Assembly (NCBI GenBank): GCA_020833415.1 | Contig: JAJHQJ010000010.1 | Coordinates: forward strand, 1 to 38,862 | DNA: 38,862 nt | DNA from: Desulfurococcaceae archaeon | GTDB lineage: Archaea > Thermoproteota > Thermoprotei_A > Sulfolobales > NBVN01 | Direction of reading: 5' to 3' | Shown: in pieces, positions 7,669-15,403 of the stretch | Position numbering within the stretch: position 1 is the first letter of the stretch | Layout: the number at the start of each line of letters is the position of its first letter | Program-made: the position numbers and the translations under genes | The notes under the pieces: model-generated | The model's input: only the letters and a program-made list of their open reading frames with translations | What the model was told of the DNA's origin: nothing | Database searches by the model: none

Positions 7669-9303
7669 GTGATGGCTGTGCCGAGGAGGTTAGCAGACCC
7701 CTACTTCCTAGCCGCACTAGCTGTAGCGGTGGCTATCGTAGCCTACTTTAGGGAGCCTACCTACGCACCGCTACTCCTAATACCGGCAGCCGTCGGTCTA
7801 GTACGCATAGGGCTACCCCTGCTCAGGAGTAAGCTGAGGGTCTCCGCAGTAGACCTAGACCTCCTCTTCCTACTCCTCCACATGTACTCCGTCTCCACGG
7901 GCAAGCCCCCGCGTAAGAGGCTCTTCCAGCTGAACTGCATCGTGGGGGACTACGGGGAGTACGGCAGGGCCCTAAACAGGATAGCCGGTCTAGCTGTGGA
8001 CTGGGGTTACGGGTTCGTCGCTGCCACTAGGTACGTAGCTAGGGAGGTTAGGAATAGGGCGCTGAGCGACTTCCTCCTAAGGTTCAGCGAGGTACTGAGG
8101 ACTGGGGAGGACCCGACTCTGTTCCTCGAGACGGAGTTCGCGGCTGCTAGGAGGAACTACCAGTCCCAGTACTACAGGACCGTGGATATCCTGAGGATCG
8201 TACTGGGCCTACACACCACGGTTATGAGTGCTGCCGCCTTCATACTGACCGTCATGAGCGTCCTCCTGATGTTCATCGGTGGCGATGTAAGCGTGTACTT
8301 CGTTACCTTCGTGAGCTCCACCACCCTCGTAGCTATGTTCACCGCAGTGATATACGTAGCGGTACCCAAGGAGTGGATAACCCCTAGGGCTAGGCCGAAG
8401 CCAGCTCGGATCTATAGGAGGTACAACATAGCGCTAGCAGTAAGCCTACCCCTAGCGGCGGTCCTCGGCTACCTAGCGTACAGAGAGCTGGGCGGTGCCG
8501 AGTGGTCCCTGATGGCGGTCGGCGGGGTTATGCTAGTACCCGGGCTGGCCGCTAGGAGTATAGAGAGTAGGGTGAAGAAGCTGGAGTCCTTCTACACGAT
8601 CTTCGTACGTAGCCTCGGCATGACGTACGCCATAATCCCGAACTACCAGAAGGCCTTCAGCTCCCTACTTATGAGCGACTTCGGGCCCCTGATGGGGCCT
8701 CTATCCCGCGCCTACTCCCGGGTGAGTAATGGGATAGACCCGAGGATAGCCTGGAGGTACTTCATCTACGATACGTGGAGCGACCTAATAGCTAGGTCTA
8801 CGAACGTGTTCGCCGATACGGTCGACGCGGGGGGTAGCACCAGGCTCGCCGGGACCCTCCTAAGCGACCTCTGCACCAGGATAAGCGACCTCAGGAGCCT
8901 CAGGGAGAGGGTTGCGAGGACTTTTGAGGTGACCACCTACATGATGCAGGCCCTGGTCTCGGCTATAGCTGTGGCGATCATAAACATAGTGAGACTGTTC
9001 TCGGACTACGTCAGGGTCCTCGCGATCGGCGTGGGAACCGTGGCGTTCTACGAGCTACCGATGATGGCCTTAACCCCGGAGACCGTAGCTATCATGACCA
9101 ACATCACGATGGTCTTCCTAGCCCTACTGACGGTAATGAACGCCATAGCTATCAAGGTAGCCTGCGGGGGAATTCCGGAGGCCTTCTGGCAGCAGGTATC
9201 CATCCTACTCGTCGTTACCAGCGGTGCTGTAGTTGGGATGAGGTTCATGGTGGAGGCGATCTTCGGTAGCCTACTCGTACCTCCGGCCCTAGTCCCAGGG
9301 TAG
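7669..9303 (+). CDS. arlJ: Archaellum membrane platform protein ArlJ
   Basis: This polytopic TadC/PilC-type platform protein of 544 residues is the membrane partner of ArlI and ArlH. Hydrophobic helices cluster near the N-terminus (about 10-50), in the middle (about 185-235 and 255-300) and at the C-terminus (about 420-540). They are separated by two basic cytoplasmic domains (about 60-180 and 305-420), the two-domain layout known for ArlJ/PilC. GTG 7669 or the next codon ATG 7672 can start the protein. It closes the conserved arlHIJ set. Confidence 0.9.
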   Translation: MMAVPRRLADPYFLAALAVAVAIVAYFREPTYAPLLLIPAAVGLVRIGLPLLRSKLRVSAVDLDLLFLLLHMYSVSTGKPPRKRLFQLNCIVGDYGEYGRALNRIAGLAVDWGYGFVAATRYVAREVRNRALSDFLLRFSEVLRTGEDPTLFLETEFAAARRNYQSQYYRTVDILRIVLGLHTTVMSAAAFILTVMSVLLMFIGGDVSVYFVTFVSSTTLVAMFTAVIYVAVPKEWITPRARPKPARIYRRYNIALAVSLPLAAVLGYLAYRELGGAEWSLMAVGGVMLVPGLAARSIESRVKKLESFYTIFVRSLGMTYAIIPNYQKAFSSLLMSDFGPLMGPLSRAYSRVSNGIDPRIAWRYFIYDTWSDLIARSTNVFADTVDAGGSTRLAGTLLSDLCTRISDLRSLRERVARTFEVTTYMMQALVSAIAVAIINIVRLFSDYVRVLAIGVGTVAFYELPMMALTPETVAIMTNITMVFLALLTVMNAIAIKVACGGIPEAFWQQVSILLVVTSGAVVGMRFMVEAIFGSLLVPPALVPG

Positions 9304-9318
9304 GTCCCCCAGTCAACG

Positions 9319-9331
9319 CGCGTTCTTATTA
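9319..9331 (+). promoter_or_regulatory. TATA-like box before the Ig-like surface protein gene
   Basis: GCGTTCTTATTAG lies in the 39-bp gap after arlJ. Its centre is about 17 bp before ATG 9343 but about 28 bp before GTG 9355. It would therefore support a leaderless start at GTG 9355 and separate transcription of the surface protein from the arl operon. Confidence 0.35.
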
Positions 9332-9342
9332 GGTCTAAGTAC

Positions 9343-11745
9343 ATGGAGTTCTCGGTGGGGGCCATATCGGGGCCTCGCTCTAGGCTACTCCTCTACGTAC
9401 TTGTAGCCCTAGTAGTTCTCAACAGCTCTACCCAGGTACTCTCGCAGAGCCCCCCGACGTTCCCACCGCAGGTAGTCAGGAGGTCCGTAACGTGGTCGGA
9501 CGGTGGGTTACTGTGGATACTCGACGTCGCCCTGAGCTCGCCCATGCCGTGGTATGTGGGTGGCCTAGCTAACGTCTCAGTTACGGTAACCCTCGGGGTG
9601 GCACCACCGGGTAGGAGCCTCAGCCTAGTTCTCCGGTTGGTAGGTCCAGGTGGTACTGAGCTAGCCTCCAAGTTCTTGGGGACTCTCTCGGGGGAGTCCC
9701 AGAGGGTATGCGGAGACCTACAGCTGGTCGTCTCCCCACTCTACTTCAGTACCCGCGCCGGGGAGATCTCCAAGGTGAACCTAAGGGTGGTTCTAGAGGG
9801 GTACTCCGACAGTAGAAAGTATAACGCCACGGCGGACTTCCCGGTGCTGATCTCATCGCCCCGGTCTAGGCTAAGTATCAGCGTGGGGATCAACGGGAGA
9901 CCCGACTACAACTACATGGTCGAGTCCATAGCTCGGGTTAATATAAGCGTACTGCTACGGAATACTGCCGAATCGTACGTAGACGGCGCGCTCCTAATGA
10001 TATACGTGAACAACACTCTAGCCGATAGGATCTCAATCGGTAGGGTCGGGCCCCTAGAAACGCGGGAGGTCACCACCACGCTACTCAACTACTTTAGACC
10101 GGGGGTCTACTACATCCGGGCGGTCGCGAGCTACTACCTCCAGGAGGGGGTGGTGGAGGAGGCTAGCGCTATCGGCCTGCTGGAGGTAATCACCGGCTCG
10201 AGCGTTGTGCTGAACGTCGATAGGTCGGTGGCTGTTGAAGGTACGCAACTGACCTTCTCAGGCGTGGTCTCACCCGCACCTAGGGGTGGTCAGGTAGTTC
10301 TCGAGAAGCTCGTCGGCGGCGTGTGGGTAGGTATAGGCACTGCCACTGTAGACCCCGGGGGCTTCTTTAGGTTCCGGTGGGTAGCCGAGGACGTACCCCC
10401 CGACCTCGACTACGTAGTACACACCTTCAGGGTCAGGGTTCCGGTATCCCTGGTAGGCGGTGTAGCTAGTCTCTACAGCCCGACCGTATCTGTGCAGGTC
10501 TTCTCATCCAGGATGGTGGTGAGGTTCATTGCGGACATCTCTCTAAGCATAGTACCGGATACCGTAGCTAGGGGGCTGAAGGCGTCGTTCTACGTAAGGC
10601 TACGTCCGCAGTTACCCGTATGCATACCCATTAAGCTGGTCTACAGGGTCCCGGAGCTCTACGAGTGGGCTGAGCTAGGTGAGGTAGTGGTATGCGGGGG
10701 CGAGGGAGTGGGTGAGGTAACTATAGAGCTACCCCCCGGGAGGTACCCGGTTAAGGCCTTGGTATACTCAAGGTCGGGTAGCGTCGAGAGCTTACCCAGG
10801 GTCCTCACCGTAGTAGCAACACCTAGGCTGGTGTTGGAGGCTAAGAGCCCCCTCTTCTACGGGGAGTCCCTGGAGGTTAGGGTGGTGCTAAGCCCAGTAC
10901 CCGACGGGGCTGCCCACGGGTGGCTGGGCGTCACGATTAACGGCTCCAGGTGGTTCAGCTCAAACATCTCCATAGTAGGGGGCTACGCCACCGTAAGCCT
11001 TGGGAGAGTGAGCGCGGTAGGTGTACTGAACATCACGGTCTGCGCCTCAGCCTACGGTACTACCGTATGTAACGCGACCCTGGTGAAGGTACTTAGGCCC
11101 TCCATATCCATATCCCCACCCTCAGTAACTGCGGAGACCGGCGCGTCGGTCAGCTTTACCGTAGCGGTATCCCCGGGGCAGACCTACCCGCTCAGGGTTT
11201 CAGTACTGCAGGACTCCACCGTAGTTAACTCCTACAGCGTCGAGACCGACGGCACCGGAGTGGCTAGGCTCACGGTTAGCGCCCCGCCGAGAGCCGGTAG
11301 GTACTCCGTTACAGTCGAGATACCGGGAACGGGTCTATCGGCATCGGCGACCCTCAACGTCATAGAGGTAGTCAGGTCCATCAGCTTGGAGATCCTCAAC
11401 AAGTCCGTACCCCCCTCAGCTACGGTAGTCGCTAGGGTAACCCTGCACCCACCACCGGCGAGCCCGGTGCAGGTAATCCTGCTGATCCAGGCTAACGGTA
11501 GGTGGAGCCCGCTGGCCTACGGACTCATCCTATCGGGTGGGGAGGGTGTGGTTAGGTTCCAGGCCCCCGCCGATGCGGGTACGTACAGCGTTAAAGCTAG
11601 GGTCGAGGCTATGCAGGTCGAGAGTAACGTGGTAACCCTACAGGTCTCCCCGCAGACGGTCATCGCGCAGGAGTACCTCTACGCACTGGTAGCCGCCGCT
11701 GCCGCGGTAGGTGGGGTACTCCTACTCATCGGTAGGAGGAGATGA
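9343..11745 (+). CDS. Large secreted Ig-like-repeat surface protein with C-terminal membrane anchor
   Basis: The product is about 800 residues. A signal peptide is visible (SRLLLYVLVALVVLNSS, about residues 13-29, cleavage probably near the following S/Q-rich stretch). The body is Val/Ser/Gly/Pro-rich beta sequence with several Ig-like or CARDB-like segments. One unit runs near residues 290-380 (VAVEGTQLTFSGVVSP) and two similar units are near 590-680 and 685-780 (each ending TYSV or RYSV and then TLNV or TLQV). Near the C-terminus YLYALVAAAAAVGGVLLLIG is followed by RRR, so the protein stays in the membrane with its body outside. GTG 9355 is an alternative start. Its stop overlaps the start of a membrane-bound winged-helix gene, suggesting that the two work together. 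It might be an S-layer-associated or archaellum-associated protein; no specific function can be assigned. Confidence 0.7.
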   Translation: MEFSVGAISGPRSRLLLYVLVALVVLNSSTQVLSQSPPTFPPQVVRRSVTWSDGGLLWILDVALSSPMPWYVGGLANVSVTVTLGVAPPGRSLSLVLRLVGPGGTELASKFLGTLSGESQRVCGDLQLVVSPLYFSTRAGEISKVNLRVVLEGYSDSRKYNATADFPVLISSPRSRLSISVGINGRPDYNYMVESIARVNISVLLRNTAESYVDGALLMIYVNNTLADRISIGRVGPLETREVTTTLLNYFRPGVYYIRAVASYYLQEGVVEEASAIGLLEVITGSSVVLNVDRSVAVEGTQLTFSGVVSPAPRGGQVVLEKLVGGVWVGIGTATVDPGGFFRFRWVAEDVPPDLDYVVHTFRVRVPVSLVGGVASLYSPTVSVQVFSSRMVVRFIADISLSIVPDTVARGLKASFYVRLRPQLPVCIPIKLVYRVPELYEWAELGEVVVCGGEGVGEVTIELPPGRYPVKALVYSRSGSVESLPRVLTVVATPRLVLEAKSPLFYGESLEVRVVLSPVPDGAAHGWLGVTINGSRWFSSNISIVGGYATVSLGRVSAVGVLNITVCASAYGTTVCNATLVKVLRPSISISPPSVTAETGASVSFTVAVSPGQTYPLRVSVLQDSTVVNSYSVETDGTGVARLTVSAPPRAGRYSVTVEIPGTGLSASATLNVIEVVRSISLEILNKSVPPSATVVARVTLHPPPASPVQVILLIQANGRWSPLAYGLILSGGEGVVRFQAPADAGTYSVKARVEAMQVESNVVTLQVSPQTVIAQEYLYALVAAAAAVGGVLLLIGRRR

Positions 11746-12200
11746 TAGCCCTCCAAGCCACAGAACCCCCTGGCTCTACCCAACTCATCGGTCTACTGCA
11801 GGTGCTGATTGCGGTGGCCATCCTCATAGCTGTAGCTATAGTTGCTATCTCCCTCACTACACTATCGAGACCTACCGAGAGCTCCAGACCCCCCGAGAGA
11901 GGTGGGGGGCAAGACATCGAGGAGGAGGCGGGCCCTAGGCGTGTGCCGGCACTAGTGGAGAAGTACGAGGTTGAAGTACTTAGGTACCTGAGTAGAGCTG
12001 AGGCGGTCGATATACAGGACCTGCTAAGCCAGCTACCAGACAGCAGGGAGTACGTAGGTGAAGCTATTTCAAGGCTCGCTGAGTCCGGACTGGTGGAAGT
12101 ATCGAGCGGGATCGTAGCCCTCACAGAGAAAGGGAGGAAGATGCTCGAACTACTTAGGGAAAAGCGGTGGCTGAAGGACGTAGAGAAATCCGAGGAGTAG
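11742..12200 (+). CDS. Membrane-tethered winged-helix protein coupled to the surface protein
   Basis: The gene encodes 152 residues, with ATG 11742 overlapping the upstream stop as ATGA. There is one hydrophobic helix near the N-terminus (about 17-42, LLQVLIAVAILIAVAIVAI) and a charged linker (about 43-72). A winged-helix domain follows (about 75-140, with DIQDLLSQL, a recognition-helix-like segment, SGLVEVSSGIVALTEKG). The C-terminus is Lys/Glu-rich. The DNA-binding end should be cytoplasmic. In Sulfolobus, arnR lies just downstream of arlJ; this gene holds a similar place but has the helix N-terminal, the reverse of ArnR. It may regulate the arl cluster, its own operon, or sense the surface protein; this is inference. 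Confidence 0.65.
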   Translation: MIALQATEPPGSTQLIGLLQVLIAVAILIAVAIVAISLTTLSRPTESSRPPERGGGQDIEEEAGPRRVPALVEKYEVEVLRYLSRAEAVDIQDLLSQLPDSREYVGEAISRLAESGLVEVSSGIVALTEKGRKMLELLREKRWLKDVEKSEE

Positions 12201-12219
12201 CCCATACGACCGTTCGTCC

Positions 12220-12760
12220 CTAGATGCCCATCCTTACTAGTCCATGTTTATTCATCGCATCCAGGGACTTCCACCTCGCCCATGCTTCACGGGCGATCAG
12301 CGTGGGGTCATGGGCGGCCGTCGAGCCCAACGGCACGGGGCCCCCATCTAGCGTAGACCCGCCTAGGCGATGGGGGCAATGCCCCGAGCCTAGGCGGGCC
12401 CTGAGGAGCAGGTTGTAGCTCGCTACAACATCTCTATGCCATAGCTCCCCGCCCTTGGAGCACCTACCAACTCTACCGCCGTTCCTGTAAGCGATTGGGG
12501 CGTTATGTATTGGACACACCCTAGAGGTGTTCCTTGGGTTTACATAGATTACTGGGACGCCGTGCTCCCTAGCCTTCTCCTCGATAGCTCTCTGGACTCC
12601 CTTGAAGGACGCCTGGTATACCCTGTGCCTGAGCTGATCGTCCCCGATGTGGTTGATCATTTCTTTAGCAGGGTTTTTACCAAGTGTCAAGCCTTTGGCA
12701 GACCTCCTTGGGCCTCGGCAACCTCTCCGAAGACTCTGGAATAGCTTATACCAGCAATAA
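12220..12760 (-). pseudogene. tnpB: TnpB (IS200/IS605-family) remnant, C-terminal part
   Basis: The minus-strand frame reads about 156 residues from a TTG at 12690 and stays readable upstream to about 12760 (WYKLFQSLRRG). It matches the TnpB C-terminus: ASFKGVQRAIEEKAREHGVP, then VNPRNTSRVCP, then a zinc ribbon and the final RuvC motif HRDVVASYNLLLRA. The zinc ribbon is damaged: CPIH and RCSKGG stand where CPxC/H and CxxCG are expected, so the last Cys is missing. The N-terminal RuvC-I and RuvC-II regions are absent, since a full TnpB has about 380-430 residues. No tnpA and no clear element ends were seen. It marks the left end of a lower-GC island and is probably non-functional. Confidence 0.75.
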
Positions 12761-13007
12761 TAGATAGAAAGAGCTTATAGATTTAGGTCTAACCCCTAGC
12801 CATCAACTACGAAACAACCCCCATCTAACCGCTTTCCGCTGACGTTGAGGTATCTGTTCATAAGGTATCGGCTCACGGGATCCACATGCTCAGGTCCGTC
12901 GGGAAACCCTTCACCTCTTCCTTTATTTGTTGAAGCTACTATGAAGTGACTACGTAGTTATTGACGAATTTTTAAGTGATCGACATCGAGATAGGCTGAT
13001 GTGTTGT
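12761..13007. other. AT-rich intergenic stretch
   Basis: About 250 bp lie between the TnpB remnant and the methyltransferase stop. The stretch is clearly richer in A and T than the flanking arl genes. I find no gene, tRNA or convincing inverted repeat. It may hold the decayed start of the transposon gene. Confidence 0.5.
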
Positions 13008-13979
13008 TTAGACCTTGAGTTCTATGAACCAGGGCTTCATGCTATACCTTAGTTCCTGGTCTCTATGCCTTGGTTTTTCCAGTATGAATAGCTTCTCGTG
13101 GTATATTAGTAGGAAGTCCCTGTCCCTCAGCTTGCTCCAGACCTCTCTAGTTGTCTTCATCCTGTGCTGAACTTTTATCACCTCCTCCTTTAAGACGAAG
13201 CCTACGTCGAGGAGTATCATCAACGCGTAGTGAGTTATTGGTACGTAGTGCCTCTTGACCCTCGTATCCCCAATTAGTATGCCCAGTACTCCACCAGGCT
13301 TTAGCACTCTGTAGATCTCTCTCGCTACCTGCCTAAAGAGAGTTAGGTACTCCTCTAGGCTCGTAGTCCTGGACAGATCTCCTTCGGTTCCCTGCTCACC
13401 GTACTCGATGATGTTAAAGTACGGCGGGTGGGTAGCCACCAAGTCTATGGAGTTATCCGGTACCTTATCGAGTTTCCTGGCATCGCCGTGGTAGACCTTG
13501 TACCAAGCGCTATAGGCGCTACCCGCGGTGTTACCGTCCTTAACGTAATCGACCAGCCTCTTGGGCTTTCTCTCGTGTAGAGCCTTCACAAGGTAGTAGA
13601 GCCTGTGATGGGTTAAGATGACGGCGTTGTAGTTTATGTCCACAGCTATGCAGTTCCTGTTCAGTAGCAAGGCCTCTATACAGGTCGTTCCAGAGCCTAC
13701 CATAGGGTCTAGAACGGTTTCACCAGGGTTGGTGTACCTCAGTATCAAGGCGCGGGGTATCTGGGGGGCCCAGTTACCCCTGTAGTCGCCCCTGTGGGTA
13801 GCCCAAGAACCTCTCTCAGGGAAGCTCCAAACGGTTGCAGAGATATCTGTGAGTTCTCCAGGTAAGGGCTCGAGCCTCCTAACCTCTATAGGTTCGAGGG
13901 GGATTACCTGGTCCTCGATAGCTATAGCTTTATGCTTGGAGACGAAGTCTAGGTACTCCTCTACGGGGACCTCCCTCAT
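13008..13979 (-). CDS. DNA methyltransferase of the N4-cytosine/N6-adenine type, motif I before motif IV
   Basis: The 323-residue protein has the SAM-binding motif I DPMVGSGTT at residues 91-99 and the catalytic motif IV as THPPYF at 183-188 (the family form is TSPPY or DPPY). It also has WATHRGDYRGNWAPQIPR (about 59-76), a segment typical of a group of archaeal site-specific methylases, and GVLGILIGDTR further on. The order motif I then IV is opposite to that of the common beta class. It starts at ATG 13979, about 73 bp after an unknown gene on the same strand. No recognisable restriction enzyme is adjacent, so it is an orphan-type or broken restriction-modification methylase. Target base and site cannot be told from sequence alone. 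Base composition is more AT-rich than the flanks. Confidence 0.85.
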   Translation of the reverse strand: MREVPVEEYLDFVSKHKAIAIEDQVIPLEPIEVRRLEPLPGELTDISATVWSFPERGSWATHRGDYRGNWAPQIPRALILRYTNPGETVLDPMVGSGTTCIEALLLNRNCIAVDINYNAVILTHHRLYYLVKALHERKPKRLVDYVKDGNTAGSAYSAWYKVYHGDARKLDKVPDNSIDLVATHPPYFNIIEYGEQGTEGDLSRTTSLEEYLTLFRQVAREIYRVLKPGGVLGILIGDTRVKRHYVPITHYALMILLDVGFVLKEEVIKVQHRMKTTREVWSKLRDRDFLLIYHEKLFILEKPRHRDQELRYSMKPWFIELKV

Positions 13980-14052
13980 GCTCTAAACCTCATGACGCGC
14001 CTCGCATCAGAAGGTGTGGACCCGGCCTCAGGAAGAGCGTAGACGGCTAGAG

Positions 14053-14544
14053 TCATTTTAGAGCCCAGGTACTTCGGGGGTGGGTAGTTGGCGCCTCCTG
14101 AAGACCTACCCACTTAAGCGTTGCGAGGAACCTCCTAACTTCAGTTTTTAAATCGTTACTCAACGCGCTGAAGTGGTGGTCGATTACGCTGTCAACGCTC
14201 CATCTATCTCTTAAAGTCTTGAGTATCGCATTAATAAGGCGTTCATCTATAACACCGTATTTCCCCTTCAATTCCGCGAACGTTTTACCTAGGTCATCGT
14301 GCGTAGGTATTTTTGCTCGGGGTTTGAGATCGGGGGAGGACCTCCAGACCCCAAAATCGCGTTCGGTTTTACCGTCAGGCACGGCTATTAATACCACGTG
14401 GTCGTCGATCTCCTCAACTAGGATGAGTCCGGGGGACCTATCTCTGCAGACTCCAAGCTTTGCATCCAGCTCGTTCCTCACCCCCTCGGGTGGCGGTAGT
14501 CTATCTATACTACCCATATACCGCTTTTCACTAAGCGCTCTCAA
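14053..14544 (-). CDS. Unknown protein upstream of the DNA methyltransferase
   Basis: I do not recognise this 163-residue product. It starts at TTG 14544 or ATG 14517 (MGSIDRLPPPEG). The frame stays open about 18 codons further upstream and there carries a Cys cluster CERCSC but no usual start codon. The middle is beta-type (GLILVEEIDDHVVLIAVPD) and the C-terminal half is helical and charged, ending in SALSNDLKTEVRRFLATL. It precedes the methyltransferase in the same direction with a 73-bp gap, so the two may form one unit. A specificity, restriction or accessory role is possible by context only. It lies within the lower-GC island, so horizontal origin is likely. Confidence 0.5.
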   Translation of the reverse strand: MRALSEKRYMGSIDRLPPPEGVRNELDAKLGVCRDRSPGLILVEEIDDHVVLIAVPDGKTERDFGVWRSSPDLKPRAKIPTHDDLGKTFAELKGKYGVIDERLINAILKTLRDRWSVDSVIDHHFSALSNDLKTEVRRFLATLKWVGLQEAPTTHPRSTWALK

Positions 14545-14615
14545 CGCCTCATCCTTACTCCAGGCCGTACAGCTACACCTCTCGCATTCTCTCCTCTAAA
14601 ACCTCCACCCTTTGG

Positions 14616-14627
14616 GGAATTATAAAC
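14616..14627 (+). promoter_or_regulatory. TATA box of the EVE-domain pseudogene
   Basis: GGAATTATAAAC has its TATA centre about 26 bp before ATG 14649. This is the spacing expected for a leaderless archaeal gene and supports ATG 14649 as the former start. Confidence 0.45.
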
Positions 14628-14648
14628 GGATCAACTGCTTAAGAGAAG

Positions 14649-15014
14649 ATGATGCTGTTGACCTATGGAGAGGTTAGTCAGGGGGTTATTAAGGGGGAGA
14701 ATATCTACGGGGCTCCCAGGGGCGGGTTCCACCAAAGTTCATCGAAAAAGAAAGTAATACTGTTTTTCTATACCGTCAAGAAGGGCTCTAAAAGACTTGT
14801 GCGAGGCTGTTGACGTATGTAGAGCTCCTCCTGGTCGGTTTAGGGAAGATGAGCCTCTATGGCCTGACGAAGTTGCTAGAGTAAGAAATCTCCCAGGGTG
14901 TAACCCGTCAAATCGGGCATAGTTGATTTAAGAGAAGATGCCAAGAAGCTGAATTTTTCGGGGAGAGGTAGGGGAGGCGAACGTTCTACTTACGGGAGCG
15001 CCAGCAAATGCTAA
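14649..15014 (+). pseudogene. Frameshifted EVE-domain protein (modified-base reader family)
   Basis: Three consecutive reading frames together spell an EVE domain. Frame 1 (14649-14813) reads QGVIKGENIYGAPRGGFHQ and VILFFYTVKKGSKRLV, like the EVE N-terminus (VIKEKNIWGVP...GDKLVFYVTKKGSKRIVG). The next frame (about 14797-14922) reads GRFREDEPLWPDEVARV, matching the hallmark DexPiWPDEVxxG. A third frame (about 14910-15014) reads VKSGIVDLREDAKKLNFSG. The C-terminal strand order is kept but at least two frameshifts and internal stops break it. EVE domains bind modified cytosines or other modified bases in DNA or RNA and often occur in defence genes. The gene looks recently inactivated because each segment is still easy to read. 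Confidence 0.65.
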
Positions 15015-15044
15015 AAGCCTGTATTGGAGCATTCGAGGTCCGAA

Positions 15045-15209
15045 TTAGTGATGTGGGCGTTTAGATAAGTCGAAACGGTGAGAGCCGGTAAGGACCGCGT
15101 CGAGAAGCTTCCTCCCAACCTTCTCGAGAACCTCCCCTCTAACATAATCACCAAAAGCCTTGGCATTCATTTTCATACCAGGGTCTATCAGGAAATTCGA
15201 CTCTCCCAT
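15045..15209 (-). CDS. Small ORF of unknown function, doubtful
   Basis: A minus-strand frame from ATG 15209 encodes 54 residues (MGESNFLIDPGMKMNAKAF, then DYVRGEVLEKVGRKLLDAVL, ending KRPHH). The composition is protein-like: amphipathic Lys/Glu/Leu helix and codons such as AAG and GTT. The frame is open upstream to at least 15270 without another ATG. It may be a short gene or the tail of a decayed one in the island. The opposite-strand frame over the same bases looks less protein-like. Confidence 0.3.
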   Translation of the reverse strand: MGESNFLIDPGMKMNAKAFGDYVRGEVLEKVGRKLLDAVLTGSHRFDLSKRPHH

Positions 15210-15293
15210 GAGCTCAACCGGGGGTTCACGACCCTGGGAAACGCTGTGAACCGGTACTAGGCTAAGGTATTTAGAATGGGGGCCCCAATCGTG

Positions 15294-15371
15294 TGGCGGG
15301 CCCGCCGGGATTTGAACCCGGGACCACCGGCTTAGAAGGCCGGCACCCTATCCTGGCTAGGCCACGGGCCC
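15294..15371 (-). tRNA. tRNA-Arg (anticodon UCU)
   Basis: The minus strand folds as a full cloverleaf. The acceptor GGGCCCG (15371-15365) pairs exactly with CGGGCCC (15304-15298). The anticodon stem is CCGGC/GCCGG with loop CTTCTAA, giving anticodon TCT. The T arm is CCGGG-TTCAAAT-CCCGG. The discriminator is G (15297), followed by CCA encoded in the DNA (15296-15294). No intron is present. The tRNA reads AGA codons. A TATA box 26 bp upstream places the transcription start exactly at the tRNA 5' end. Just downstream lies a GGGGCCCC repeat and a T-rich run that may end transcription. Confidence 0.95.
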
Positions 15372-15389
15372 CTACTCAGTCTTCGTGGC

Positions 15390-15401
15390 GGAGCTTAAAA
15401 C
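15390..15401 (-). promoter_or_regulatory. TATA box of tRNA-Arg
   Basis: The minus strand reads GGTTTTAAGCTC (15401-15390). The element is centred about 25 bp before the tRNA 5' end at 15371, so the transcript would need no 5' leader. It lies immediately after the rtcA stop codon. Confidence 0.55.
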
Positions 15402-15403
15402 CT

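Noticed and set aside
12220-12690. Intact active TnpB
   Set aside because: Lacks the N-terminal two-thirds and one zinc-ribbon Cys, with no tnpA or element ends visible.
15078-15260. Plus-strand frame of 60 codons
   Set aside because: Overlaps a more protein-like minus-strand frame (15045-15209), lacks a promoter and has no recognisable motif.
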